NCBI GenBank assembly: GCA_009792885.1
Contig: WMCF01000015.1
Location: forward strand, 13,080,053-13,144,052
Origin: Eremophila alpestris peregrina
Lineage: Eukaryota; Chordata; Aves; Passeriformes; Alaudidae
Reading direction: 5' to 3'
Length of the DNA: 64,000 bases
Below the pieces are notes generated by a model. It was not told the DNA's origin, did no database searches, and was given only the letters and a program-made list of their open reading frames with translations. Of the stretch, positions 35,446 through 46,705 are shown piece by piece. Position numbers and translations under genes: made by a program. Position 1 is the stretch's first letter. Every line of letters begins with the position of its first letter.

Positions 35446-36289
35446 AATAAAGAGCAGCAGCAATAGAGTGAGAATAATTACATGGTTACTTAGGTTCATT
35501 TTATACACAACTTGATGGTGTTACTGTTTGCTTGATTTGTTCCTTCTTTTTTGAGTGGAAAGGAGTATATGGGTATAAGAACATAGGGGAAATAAAACAG
35601 ACTAGAGAAACAAGGTCTTTTAACTCACTGTGTGTGCATTGTGTGCATGAACGTGTGATGTCTGTATGTGTAGAGGGTGAGGGGTACAGTATCAGAAATG
35701 AGATTGAATTGTAGCAGCTACAAAGAGAAAACAGGTGAGATAGATTGTGAAAATGAAGACTGAAATAAAAGAAGACGAAGAAATAACAAAATGGAGATCA
35801 TTATCTTCTCAAGGTATCTTCAATGAGTGCTCATATCGCATGGCCAAATGAATTCAACAGAAAGTCAGGATGGAGTCTTGCCTCTGATCTGGATAAGATG
35901 AAATGTAGGCATAACATCCATTAGGGGATTTAAGGCTGGTTAAGATGTAAAAAATAGTTTCTCTGAAAAACAACAGTAAAGGAGCACCAGAATTCATAAC
36001 CTTCTGCTTACAGTTCCTTACTTTTTTTTGGTTAAACTTCAGCATGATGGTAGTTACTATAGGACAGGTAGCTTATTTAGCTGGACACTGCATCCATTAT
36101 ACTTACTGATTTTCAAGTGAATTTCTTGAATTTTTCAGTCGGTTTTGACTTCTTGCCTCCTGTAGCAGTAAATTTCATATCGTATACCTGTGTTAAAAAT
36201 AAACTTTTTTTTAAAACATTGCTGATGTAGTAAGCTTTGTGTCCACCACAGTGCTTCTCTCAGGCTCAGCTCTGGTGCTCCAACCAGGT

Positions 36290-36432
36290 ATCATAGAATC
36301 ACAGAATCATAAAGTTTGGGAAAGAGCTCTACTATCACTGAGTAAAAGCATCAACCTGCACCAAAATGTTCACCACAAAAACATATCCCCAAATTCCACA
36401 TTCATACACCTTTTGAATACTTCCATCTAATG
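36290..36432 (-). mobile_element. CR1 LINE 3' end, diverged, minus strand
   Basis: ATCATAGAATCACAGAATCA then TAAAGTTTGGGAAAGAGCTC, CATCAACCTGCACCAAAATG, CATATCCCCAAATTCCACAT and TTTGAATACTTCCATC follow the CR1 3' plan (tail, GGTTGGAAAAGACC-like, CCATGTCCC-like, AAATACTTCCAGGG-like) in reverse orientation. Only about 140 bases remain, and divergence is higher than in the 24.1 kb copy. Confidence 0.8.
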
Positions 36433-39400
36433 CCATTTGAAATGCCACAGTTTATTCCACGTAGCTGCTGCTCCACATTTTGTGTCAGCTCTCCTAGAGT
36501 TTCTCAAATTGCGTTGCTCTTATGTGTGGGTTAGGAGTGGCACTTCTAAAGGCTTTGGCCTTAAAAGCTCTCTAAGATCCATTCACTGCAGTGATTTAAT
36601 CTCTGTAGATCTCCATGGCAACTTAGACAACTAGCTTATGTACAAAAATTTATGTATAAACACCTAAGTATAGGTGTTCTGCACTTAAAGGCTATCTTGC
36701 AAGGTTCATTTACTGCCTAAATTTAGGTCTTCAAAGTATGGCACAAGATCCCACTTTTTAAAGCATAGCTTGCTTTTAAAAGGCAAATTTCAGTAAAGCA
36801 AATTTTAACCTTCTGTACCAGTTCGCAATATCACTAATTATTGTGCATAATTTATGTTTGTAATTAAATTACAGAATGAAATAAAAGTTAATAAAACATT
36901 ACTTGAAAATCCTACTTATTAGCAAACATGTTCAATATTTACTAATTAGTACTTTAACTTAGGGTAAAAAAAAATTAAACAATTCATGTGAAAATAATTA
37001 TTCATTATAAAATATAGTAATCATGTTTTTTAATTACGGGTGAGACTGAATAGTAAAGCTCACTTCCACTTTTATTTTAGAATGTGAATGCTCCCAAAAT
37101 TTGATAACATTTAAGGTTTTATTTAATTTGTAGCCAATTTTGTATCATTATCTCTACTTAAGACCATTCTTCTTGAGGCACCAGTGTTTGCAAAAGTATT
37201 TTTACACATTGTCTCTGCAAGCAATGATTTCTACTTTCTTAAACTGGTTGAAGACCTCACTTCCTAAAAATGCCTATTTCTCTTTGCTGACTGGAAAAGG
37301 AGTTTGGGATGATCAGTTCTGGCATAAATGTCTAAAATGTACTATCCAAGAGTTGAACAAAATTTAACTCTGTACTAAGAGATAGGTAGCTTGAGTCTTT
37401 TTTACTCTTCTTTTTGAATTGAAAATCTCATAATTTTAAGTGAAATCAAATTTTCAGGTAATTTTGAGTTCATACACTTAAATTTAACATGATTTACTCC
37501 TCAAGATTACTCACATTTTTCTGGTGCATTCAATTAGTCCTCTGTTTTCAGAGTGGTTTCTTCACTTAGACTTGTCAAGTAATGTAATTCAATAAAAGGT
37601 AAAAAAAAAAAAACCTCCCCATATATAAAAGCATTAAATAATAGCTGTCTGTCTTCTTAGTGTCAACTATTCCAAAGTTAGCCTCATTTAATTCTGGTAG
37701 TTTCCTCTCTGTCATACATATGGAGAAAAACATCTCAAACAGTTCTTTAAACAATCAATTATCCTAGTACAAATCTTCATTTTCTTCACATTGGCTAATA
37801 ATTTCCATCTGGTACTGTTTCTGTTGAAGCCCAGTTACATGAATCCTAATACAATTCTCTTGTCTAGAAAATAATTTGTCAAAAAGAATGAGCTATCTTA
37901 TTCTATTGCTTTAACATTTTTCAACAAACTTTAGCAAATCCATGCTGCATTCAATCCCATTTTTAGTTTAGTTTTTTGGTTTTTTTTATTTCAAAGAATA
38001 TGGAAACATAAAATTGGTAAGAACCTTAATAGGTTAAATTGAAACTAGGCAATATAATGAGAGTTTTATAATCAGAGATACATATTTTTTCTTTAATTTT
38101 CCAAATAGGTAAGGTTATTCCCTTTGGAACTTAACACTGCTCCTATCTTTTCAGTTAGAAATATAGTATCATTACTTTTTGGTATTAAAGAACAAAGGAA
38201 ATAATGTTTCAAACTTTCATACTTTTCTTCTTGGTGTTATAATTCTATTAGCTTTGATATTTTTCTAATCTTTTTATTATTTTTGACCATGCATTAGTTC
38301 ATGGATTTTTCTCTGTCATCACTACACGGTTTGTCTTTTACTTTCATGACTATACACCTACTGAAAACTTAAAAAATAGCTTTATCTCTAATCCTTTTTA
38401 ACTTTGTAGCTGCTTTCTTTAAGCTTTCTATAATTTCATGACATCTAGATTTCAGAACATACATATACTTATGTGAGCATTATGGTCAACTCTATGGGTT
38501 GCCCATTTGTTTCAAAATCAATTGAAATGTTTCCTCTTTTCAATCATATATATCATATATCGTTCCTAACAGATCCTAATTTTGTGTCATGTGCTCCCTC
38601 ACTAATTCTTCAGCATTTATTCACTTCTTTAATAGTACTCGTTAATTCTAGCTCTGTTTCATTCAATAAAATAACTTAGTCTTGAAATAAATCTATTGCA
38701 TAATCAAATGCTGTTCTGACTTTGATCAGCAAAGAGTAGCCACAACTTTTTTCACCACCCAGGATTTTACTGACAAGGTACAGTTTGAAGTCTGGGTTCA
38801 GATCAGAAGAAACCACATGTCATTCTTTCTTAGCTGCCACTATGATTGCTGACAGAGATTCCTTTGATCTGTCAGTAGTTAACTCTCATACTTTCAGACT
38901 ATTACTTTCAGTAAAATTTCAAATTATTTCCTGTAATCTCCGTACTCCTTATCCACCAACAAGGATTGCTTGGTTTTTGATTTCATTAGACCATAAGTGA
39001 TAAAAAAGAAATTACTTAGATAACCCAGTCATATATGCATTAGGGTTTCTAGTGCAGAAAATATTTTTAACAATTTTATCAATGTCCCATTTGGCTGACT
39101 GTTGTATTAATAAAACGTCATTGGGTGTCATGACTCTACCCTACTTTAGGATATACCCTACAACATGTCTAAACACCACTGCAGATGAGGCACATGCATT
39201 TAGTCAGAGTTCAATAGTCCAATACCAGATATCTGATTCTCTTATCTATCATCACTGTAGATTGCGTGAACCTTTTCCTGAGGAATACACATTTTGACTA
39301 GTATCCATATGGAGAAACTAGCTCATAGCAAACATTCCTGGAAGAGGCTGCAATATATTCATTGAGCACAACCCAGATAAGATTAACGTCTGTATCACTC

Positions 39401-41254
39401 CTTGACTACTCTCATAGTTTTGGATGCGTTGTTGTTACCTGGATTGTGAGGGGGATGATCTCATGCAGAGGGAGTTTGGAAGAGATTTTACCTTTGACTG
39501 AGAAAAACAGACATCAGGGAAGAATTAAATGCAAAGGCCAGAACTGGGACAGAATTATTTATCCTATGCACAGAACCTAGCATCTCATCTCCAAATCTGA
39601 TCTACAAAGTAAAACAATCACTCCAGATGGCCAACATTGTCATGACATATGTGAAAAATAGGTTGTGGTATATTTAGGAAATTCTGAAGGATGTGCTTAC
39701 ATGACCTACAGTATCCTGTGATATTCAAGTCTTTAGGAGGATATGTGTGAACGCCAACTTCTAGTGACCTGGTGTGGGGGCAAGATGATAAACTAACAGC
39801 AATATTCGCCAAGGATGTTAATGAATCCCATGGAAGTCCTCCAGGTTAAGAATTAACTGATTGTAGTGAAGAAATACTCCCATACCACTGGCCAATGACA
39901 CAACTTGGGGGATCACATGTATCTCCAGAGACAACCAAGGAGTGAGTACAGGATAGAGGACATCACAAAGCTGGTACATGCCTGCTCTGAGACTCTCATG
40001 TCAGACCTCATTGAATAATGCTTTGGAAGTCAGACAAAAATATGAATTTTATCTATGTGGCATCTTGTCTATGTTCCCTTTAACCTGTTCCTGTAGCTTA
40101 TAATAAGATTCAATTTTAAGCCCTGAGTTAGTATCAGCAGAACTCTAGTAAATGCAGAGGCAAGTAAGAAGAATTGAAGAGAATAACTTAGCTTCTGAAA
40201 AGTCTTGGATGATCACCTCAGGACAGACTTGTATCCATTTTCATCTACACTAGGTGAAAATAATCTTGAGTCCACTGAAGAAAATAGAGTGACATTTTGA
40301 AAAGTTTGAACTCTTCTGACCCTAGGTGTTTAATATTTCGTAATTGTACCTAGTGTAGCTCTAAAGTTTGGTCTTTATCTAACATAATTCCATTTAGATG
40401 TATAAAACTACTAAAAATCACAAGAAACCTGATCAATAGGAGGAAATACGCAATTAGTCTGGACAATGTGTTTTGTATTTTTGAAATGTAGATAAATGTT
40501 CTGATGTGTTTAGTTGGCCAAGATCTGGAGTAGTTTGTAGTAGTAGGTGTCTCATCTCATTGCCATTCTCCAGTTCTGTCATTCATACATTATTTAAGTA
40601 AATTCCAAACATGTATGCTTAGTGGTTTAGAGTTCCAACTGTTACCACCAATTAAAAGTTGCCTCAAATCAAAAGGCAATTTATGAGATTTTGTCGCTGC
40701 AATATTTATCAACTTTCCTCTATCCCACTGAGGCTGGCTTTGTACAATCAGTGACTTCAACATGATCAGTTATAAAATTCCAACAACACTCTGTGGCATT
40801 TTAGTTTATTTCTCTATTAGGGAAATTTCTTTTTTTTTCCAATCCCTAATGATGGGTTGACATTCAGTTATGGTGTGACTACCTGTACCAGGAGAATTAT
40901 TAATGAACATTTCATAAGAGTTGCTTGGCATAATTTTCTTGGTGTTTAATTAGTCCAAAGTTAAATGATAAAATGAAGTTTGGTAGCTGAAGACTCTTTC
41001 TGAATTTTTAAAATTTCTACATAATCTATAATGATAATTAAAATGTTTTTCCTATAGGTATGTTTTTATGTCTGACAACTTTAGCCTGACAGAATCAACA
41101 ATGGTTTTGGCACCTAAATCCTTCTTTCCTCCTGGAATATCTTCCTTGTTGATGCTCATGCTATGCATTGTTTACAAATTAACAGCAAATAGCACTTTCA
41201 TCTGGCGTTCAATACTTCTGCAACATAATGGCTGCATGCTAATAGCAGGCTGTG

Positions 41255-41269
41255 GTTGTCAACGGCAAC
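41255..41269. promoter_or_regulatory. X-box-like (RFX) motif
   Basis: GTTGTCAACGGCAAC is an imperfect inverted repeat fitting GTNRCC(N3)RGYAAC with one mismatch. It lies 3' of GCATGCTAAT (41234-41243), within a stretch that looks unlike the AT-rich background. Confidence 0.3.
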
Positions 41270-41679
41270 AACACAGCTTCTGCATTGAAAAGCAAGTACC
41301 ATTCAGTGAGAACAGACATACACATCCCAGTTTGCTGGACTGCATTGCTGATTTTACTATGGCAGGAGCTGAATAAACAATACCTCTTCTGCTGGATGCC
41401 ATAAGCAGAGAGTAGTCAAACAGATCACATGAGAAACTGAAATGTCAGGGGCTTTGCTCCTTGGAACTAAGCAGAGGGTGAGGAGGGGTCATCAGGACAG
41501 TTTGTCTCAGAATTAGCTACTGCAACATTGAGACAGGCACCTGAAATCCTTGAGGTAGTAAGAGAAAAAAGAGGGTCAGTTAATATTCACAAGCGAAAAA
41601 GCAAACAAATGAAAAAACCCTTGTCAAATCACCATTTTTTTCTGAAGCCCATATAATTTCAGTCATTTCGCCTTTGCTA

Positions 41680-41694
41680 GGAAACCATAGCAAC
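41680..41694. promoter_or_regulatory. X-box-like half with CCAT core
   Basis: GGAAACCATAGCAAC, whose complement reads GTTGCTATGGTTTCC, has one good RFX half-site (GTTGCT) and one poor one. It is followed 25 bases later by a perfect octamer. Confidence 0.2.
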
Positions 41695-41718
41695 TTTAAG
41701 CTCTGGTTTTGTTCTGCA

Positions 41719-41726
41719 ATGCAAAT
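41719..41726 (+). promoter_or_regulatory. Octamer (POU) motif ATGCAAAT
   Basis: A perfect ATGCAAAT, the POU-family octamer, lies 25 bases from the X-box-like site at 41680. An octamer alone is common in AT-rich DNA. Confidence 0.25.
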
Positions 41727-41914
41727 GCTCAATTGGATTTAAAGTGTTGGGACTGAACGTTGTTTAATGAAGAAGTAAGAAAATGTTTCAGTCCAGAGTC
41801 TATTGTACTGAGAGTTCAGCTCCATTTTGTGATACCCTGTCCAACTTATTTATTTATTTGGTTTAAGCTGTGTTTGCAAGGAAATTAACTCCACTTGGGA
41901 TTCACCCATAAAAG

Positions 41915-42262
41915 TCAAAAGTGCTGACTGATGTCATTGCAAGCCCACTCTCCGTTCTTTTTAAAAGACCATGGTGATTCGATGAGATTCCTAAGAACGA
42001 GGAGAAATCAAATATCATTCCTATTTTCATGAAGAGGAAGAAGGAAGATCTGGGAACCACAAGCCAGTTGTCTTCACCTAAGTCCTTGGGTAGGTGATAG
42101 AGAAAATAAACCTGGAAAACATTTCTAAGACACACAAGGGACATGACAACAGTGATTGGAAACAATAGACATGGGTTTACAAAGGAGCAATCATGCCTGA
42201 GCAGCCTGATAATATTACATGATGAAATTAGTAGCTTGGTGGATGAATGCAAGGAGAGAGGC
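41915..42262 (+). mobile_element. CR1 LINE reverse transcriptase fragment, plus strand
   Basis: Plus-strand sequence follows CR1 ORF2 from the start of the RT: GATGTCATTGCAAGCCCACT, then GACCATGGTGATTCGATGAG, CATTCCTATTTTCATGAAGA, GGGAACCACAAGCCAGTTGT, CTTGGGTAGGTGATAGAGAA, CATGGGTTTACAAAGGAGCA and GATGAAATTAGTAGCTTGGT. These correspond to the CR1 stretch with VPEDW, PIFKK, GNYRPVS, GFTKGKSCLTNL. Small indels break the frame. It ends abruptly at about 42262 before the catalytic motifs. Confidence 0.88.
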
Positions 42263-42870
42263 TTGGGCCTGCTGCTTTCCCTTCCAGAGCCCTGACTTGA
42301 GGATAAGGATATCTGAATGGGCAGAGAAGTGCCAGACCTTAGGGCAATTATGCCTGGGCTGTGCAGTGTGGAGAGATTATGCCTGGTGAGATGCAGGAGG
42401 AGCTGCCATTCCTGGGGTCCTGTATGCTGCAAGCCTGTAGGGGACAAAGAGACTGAAAGTTAGGGGAGCAAAAGGCTTGGCCATGGTACAGGTCACAGAA
42501 TTATCTAAGCTGGAAGGGACCTGGAAGGATCCATCTCTGGCAGCCATTGGAAGGTTCTGGAAGGCTCTCCACAGTTTTGGGCATTGCCACAGCAGTTGCT
42601 GCAGTAGTTGAAGGCTGCACTTCCAGCCTGGCACCTGTGCTCTGGCTCTTAAGGTAGCTAAACCTCACCCTCTTATTCCATTCCTGCAGCCCACACCTCT
42701 GGTACTGGTGAGGCCAGGGTTTGATCCCAAACCAGGGACCTGAGGAGGTGATGTGGCTGTTCCTGGCCCAGAAAAAGCCAAACAGGAAATAATGCAAAGC
42801 TTCCAAATCCTGGAGGCACTTGCTTAGAGAAGCACTTGCCATAGTGGGATTACCAACAGCTGAGTCAGAC
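42263..42870. other. GC-richer block of unknown origin
   Basis: A block of about 600 bases, clearly less AT-rich than its surroundings, starting where the CR1 fragment stops. A short piece at 42488-42535 (GTCACAGAATTATCTAAGCT, GGAAGGGACC) resembles a CR1 3' tail in minus orientation. The rest matches nothing I recognise. Minus-strand frames of 85-181 codons show no domain and are probably chance. It may be an unrecognised repeat or retrotransposon leader. Confidence 0.4.
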
Positions 42871-44086
42871 TAGCTGGAAGGAAGGATGAGGCTGGGATCT
42901 TATTGACTAGAAATCAGCTTTGCAGGAATGACTTATGGGTGCTGGTCTATAACAAGCTGATGGAGCAAAAAAGCCAAGAAGATAAAAAAAAAAAAAGTAT
43001 TGGTATTGGACTAGATTTTTAACTGTGGTGCTCGATTTAACAACTGATCTCTCAGACTGGATTTTTCACTTCTAAATTTCCAGGCTGTTGTTTTTTTTTT
43101 TTGATATGTAGGAATGTATCAATATGGAAAATGTACTTTCTTAGAAAGAACTATACTAGAGTTAGGCATGCCACACTGAAATACAGAGCTTTATCAATTA
43201 TTGATTAGCTATGTTTTTTTTTTCTTTTCNNTNNNTTNNNNGNTTTNNNNTTTNNTTNNNTNATTGTTTTTTTTTTTTATTTGCTTCTTTCAGGTCATGA
43301 TCAATCTGCAAATCAGAAACATTCTATTAAATACCATACTACTATACTAAGCTATGCTACGCTAGATCCAAGAGGCCTTATGATGTTCATGAAAGTTGCT
43401 CTCAGTACGAATTTTTGAACATTTCTGAAAAACAGAAGTAGAGATGTGTTATGCTGTTGTATGAAATATGAATACCTCTAAGGGAGGAAAGATAGAAGGT
43501 ATAGCTGTTCAGTGCTTATATAACTGTAATTTTGTCTGAACTTTGTAGTCTAGTACAGAGCCATTTGCCTCCTTTCTTTACCTTAACTAAGTGACTCACC
43601 CCTTAAACTATTGTTGGAATTTGTGAAAATGTGATTTTCAGGTGAAAATGAAGTCACCTAGAATGAAGGACTGTACTACACTATTGACTTCATGCATGGT
43701 ATGACTATCACTAGAGAAGGAAATGAAATAGAAAATATTTCTTGTTGTATTTACATTTGTTTCTCACACAAGTCTCGCAAGTAGTGTGTCAATAAAAAAA
43801 ACCTCATGTAAATTATATATACATATACATATGCATATATATATGTGCACACTTGATTCTGATTCACAATAATTTTGCTGCTATAAAAATTCAAAATAAA
43901 TAACATCAAAATACTAGATATAGAAGTAATTTACTTTGGAGAATAAAACCAATCTAATTGTGTGATCCTTGCAATTTAATTTTCTCATTAAAACCCGTTC
44001 CATCATGTAATGGAGGGCACAACTCACCAGACCCATTGTGTCAATGTTCTCCAGACCAATCTAGGTGAGTTGAACCGGCTGATGAA
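42871..44086. other. AT-rich non-coding stretch with unresolved bases
   Basis: No gene seen. It contains poly(T) tracts near 43090 and 43215, an interrupted run of N calls at 43230-43262, and a TA/CATA-rich segment at about 43812-43850. Confidence 0.6.
43230..43262. other. Ambiguous base calls in poly(T)
   Basis: Single Ns mixed with T and one G between two T-rich runs. The mixed pattern, unlike a uniform gap, suggests poor base calls in a homopolymer. Length and sequence here are unreliable. Confidence 0.95.
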
Positions 44087-44671
44087 GTGTCTGTCCTGGA
44101 AAAAATAAGCTGGAAAAAAAAGTTAATTTCTTTTCAGTTCTGTTACAGTTTTGTGTTTTGGATTTGGAATTAGAATGGTGTTGATGACATGCTAATGTTT
44201 TTGCTTTTTGGTATGTTGTGTTTATCTTAAGTCAAGGAGATTTTTCCATTGTCTCATGATCTGACAGTGAGGAGGGATGCAAAAGAAACTGGGAGGGAGC
44301 ACAGCTGGGAGAGATGACCTGAAATGACCAAAGGGATATTCCACACCACAGAACATCCTGCCCAGTATGTAGACTGGGGGGAGTTACCCAGAAGGGCAGC
44401 CTATCTGGTTTTGGGAAAAGGGTTCTGACATTGGTCAGCAGGTGGTGAGCAATTGCATTCTGCATCACTTGGTTTTCCTTTTTTATTAACATTTACCATG
44501 ATTACTGTATTTTATTTAATTTTAAATCATTAATCTCTTCTTATTTCAATGTACAATTTTTACTTTATTCTCCTCCCCATTGCCGTGGGGTAGCAGGGGA
44601 GAGAGCAAGGGGTTGAGCATGAAGCTGTGTGGTGCCTTATTTTCAGCTGGGTTTAAAATCATGATAGTGTC
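44087..44671. repeat. 5-bp target duplication flanking an LTR
   Basis: GTGTC at 44087-44091 and again at 44667-44671 directly flank the LTR at 44092-44666. A 5-bp duplication is usual for ERVL-type elements. Confidence 0.85.
44092..44666 (+). mobile_element. Solo LTR, ERVL-type, plus strand, 575 bp
   Basis: It starts TGTCCTGG and ends CATGATA between exact GTGTC duplications. Internal landmarks match a common avian ERVL-type LTR in order: AAAGTTAATTTCTTTTCAG, GGTGTTGATGACATGCTAAT, AAACTGGGAGGGAGCACAGC, GATGACCTGAAATGACCAAA, GGGATATTCCACACCA, TATGTAGACTGGGGGGAG (the decayed TATA region), CCCATTGCCGTGGGG, GCTGTGTGGTGCCTTATTTT and CAGCTGGGTTTAAAATCATG. The usual 3' CA has become TA. No internal retroviral sequence remains, so it is a solo LTR left by recombination between two LTRs. 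Confidence 0.9.
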
Positions 44672-46500
44672 ACAGAGGGTTTAGTGGCCCACTAATTTAG
44701 AGTTTACAGGGAATTGCTTTTAGGTCCAAGTCTGAGTAGGTCTGTCAGTCAGGGATAAGTAAAAAAATCACTCAGATGAATTAAAAGTGTTCCAGAGACC
44801 ACAATAAGGTTGTGATAAGATTACATTTATAGGATAGATAGAGAATATACTTACAGATATATTATATCCTGCGTGTTACCCATGAAAATTTACATTCAAA
44901 CACCATTGTTTCTCTAAGTTATTGTAAAAAAATCTGTCTATGAAAGAATATACACCTTTTGAAATATATCTTGTCTTTCAACGAATGGAATTTTTTTCAG
45001 AACTTAATCTATATATCCAAATTGGTAACATTTTTGTATTTCTGAAAATAATTTTTGACTTTTGAAAGTCAAATATGATTTCAGGTGTTTATTTTGAAAT
45101 TTGTAAAGTGATTTCATAAACTATAGTCCCATTTTACTATACTTTCTATGAAAGACCAGATCAGATGGGTTTTAAACACCTGGCATCCCAATATCATGAA
45201 AGTCACTCTGTCCGTTTAAGCATGTCAGGATTAATGGAGATCAAGACAGAATGACTCTGCTCTATATTAGCTTTATAAGCATTTAAAAAGACCAGGTTAA
45301 AACATCGAATGTTTGAAACTGCAGCAACGTGAAGACCTTGACTGCAGGTGATAATGTTATAAACCTTTGTACACTGAGCAGTAGAGGTGCCAAAGTTGAT
45401 TTGTATGCCTCATTCAGAGGCATAAGATTTGGCATAGAATCAAATTTTACAGTTTATTTGAGTAAAAAGAAAGTGTGAATTCTTGTAAGAAAGAAAATTA
45501 AAATCTCAATAGTAAGATTAAATTCTGGAAAGTATTTTTTCTTTAAATGTAAGTTGAGTATGAGGTTTATGTTACTTCTTTATCACACAGAATCACACAG
45601 GAAGATAAAAAAATAATGAAGTTGCATCTGTACACTCAGAGTATATATTAGATTCATCATAGCAGACATTTAGAAATATGATTTTTTCTGAACTTTGACT
45701 ACAGCTCAGCTGACTATTCAATAAAGCTGCTGCATAACATTCATACTATATTGTTTTAAATAAATGGTTCCCATAATTTTCACAGATTTATTTCAATTTT
45801 TTTTATTTATTTCTATTAATAAAAACAGTTCCTTATTTATAACTGTAACAAAACTACTTATCTATATTACTTGCATAACTATAATTATATAATTATGTTA
45901 ATTATATATTGTGATATAGTATAACATATTATAATATATTATATTTTATCTTGTAAAGACCTGTTTCAGTATCAAGAGCATGTCCAAGATCCATGCCCAG
46001 GAATTAATAAAAAAACTATTAATCTTTTCACATCTAAGACATATTTTGAGATATTTTTTCTCATAGAGGGTCATGGCCCAAAATATCATTCTTAATCTGT
46101 ATAGAGAGAAAAATAATATATATAAATACATAAACAAACAAGCAAACAAATAAATATAAAAGTATGAATAAATTCTCTAAAATTTCTATTTCTTAGCCAT
46201 TTCATGAAAAGTCTTCTTCACTGTCACTTTGAGGAACAGAAAAAAAAATGTCAGTTATATAAATAATTGGTATTTTAAATATCCCATTCCACTCTCTGAT
46301 TTTTCCATTTGGAAAAGATATGTCTGAATTTTCATAGTGAAGAGGACAGTAAAGTTCTCAGAGGAAAGAGCCCTCAGTCCATCCCTCTCCTACCAGTTTG
46401 ATGTGAGGGCCAAGAAGAGATGACAAGAGACTGGGGAGAAGTTGAAAATCAGTGGGAGAGTGCCTGAAGAGAAGCACAAAGGAATTCCAGCCACTCCAGC
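44672..46500. other. AT-rich non-coding stretch
   Basis: No gene or recognised transposon. A very AT-rich segment with alternating TA at about 45885-45950 and an (AAAC)n/(AAAT)n run near 46130-46155 are the only structure seen. The part from about 46330 to 46500 may be an unrecognised extension of the CR1 fragment that follows. Confidence 0.55.
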
Positions 46501-46705
46501 CAGCAGGGAGAGACCCAATTTACCTCTAGGCCAGCATCATAGGGAATAACCATGAGGAATTAGAAGCATGTGCTTGCTTGCAGGGCTACAATCTTATTGA
46601 CCTCACAGAGATATGGTGGAATGATCCCTGTGACTAGATTGCTGGAATATAAAGATACAGGCTCTTTAGAAAAAGACAGACAGGGAAGACAAGATAAGGG
46701 TGATA
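46501..46705 (+). mobile_element. CR1 LINE fragment, start of the endonuclease domain, plus strand
   Basis: The plus strand reads GYNLIDLTEIWW at about 46583-46618, the early endonuclease motif of CR1 ORF2 (family form GYDLIGITETWW). It is followed, past stops, by YRLFRKRQTGKTR (family form YRLFRKDRQGRRGG). Sequence before it (GGAATAACCATGAGGAATTA) also fits the CR1 region just upstream. This is an unusual CR1 part to find, since most copies are 3' pieces. It is cut on both sides and broken by stops. Confidence 0.75.

Larger units (their letters stand above)
24903..36289. other. Long AT-rich non-coding stretch
   Basis: No supported gene. It holds an 18-bp tandem duplication (25179-25212), a 24-bp tandem duplication (29436-29483), a block at 25940-26310 with lower AT and open frames on both strands, and an ancient repeat remnant at 35312-35445. 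Sequence at 30190-31620 has scattered polyadenylation-like motifs (for example AATAAAAATTCC near 31493) that could be very old LTR material, but no ends are visible. Confidence 0.5.
36433..41914. other. Long AT-rich non-coding stretch with a candidate regulatory cluster
   Basis: No supported gene. 37-39 kb is very AT-rich. 39.3-40.2 kb is less so and may be very old repeat sequence that I cannot place. The part at 41050-41760 holds RFX- and octamer-like motifs, listed separately. A 102-codon plus frame at 41068-41376 lies over that part and has no domain. Confidence 0.5.

Noticed and set aside
41068..41376. 102-codon plus-strand frame preceded by a TTTTTCCTATAG acceptor-like site
   Set aside because: No domain, no plausible donor or neighbouring exon, and the region looks more like regulatory than coding sequence.
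41902..42447. 181-codon minus-strand open frame
   Set aside because: Much of it is antisense to a plus-strand CR1 reverse-transcriptase fragment, and the rest is unassigned sequence without a domain.
42716..42735. B-box-like GGTTTGATCCC suggesting a tRNA-derived SINE
   Set aside because: No matching A box at the right distance, no tRNA fold and no A-rich tail.
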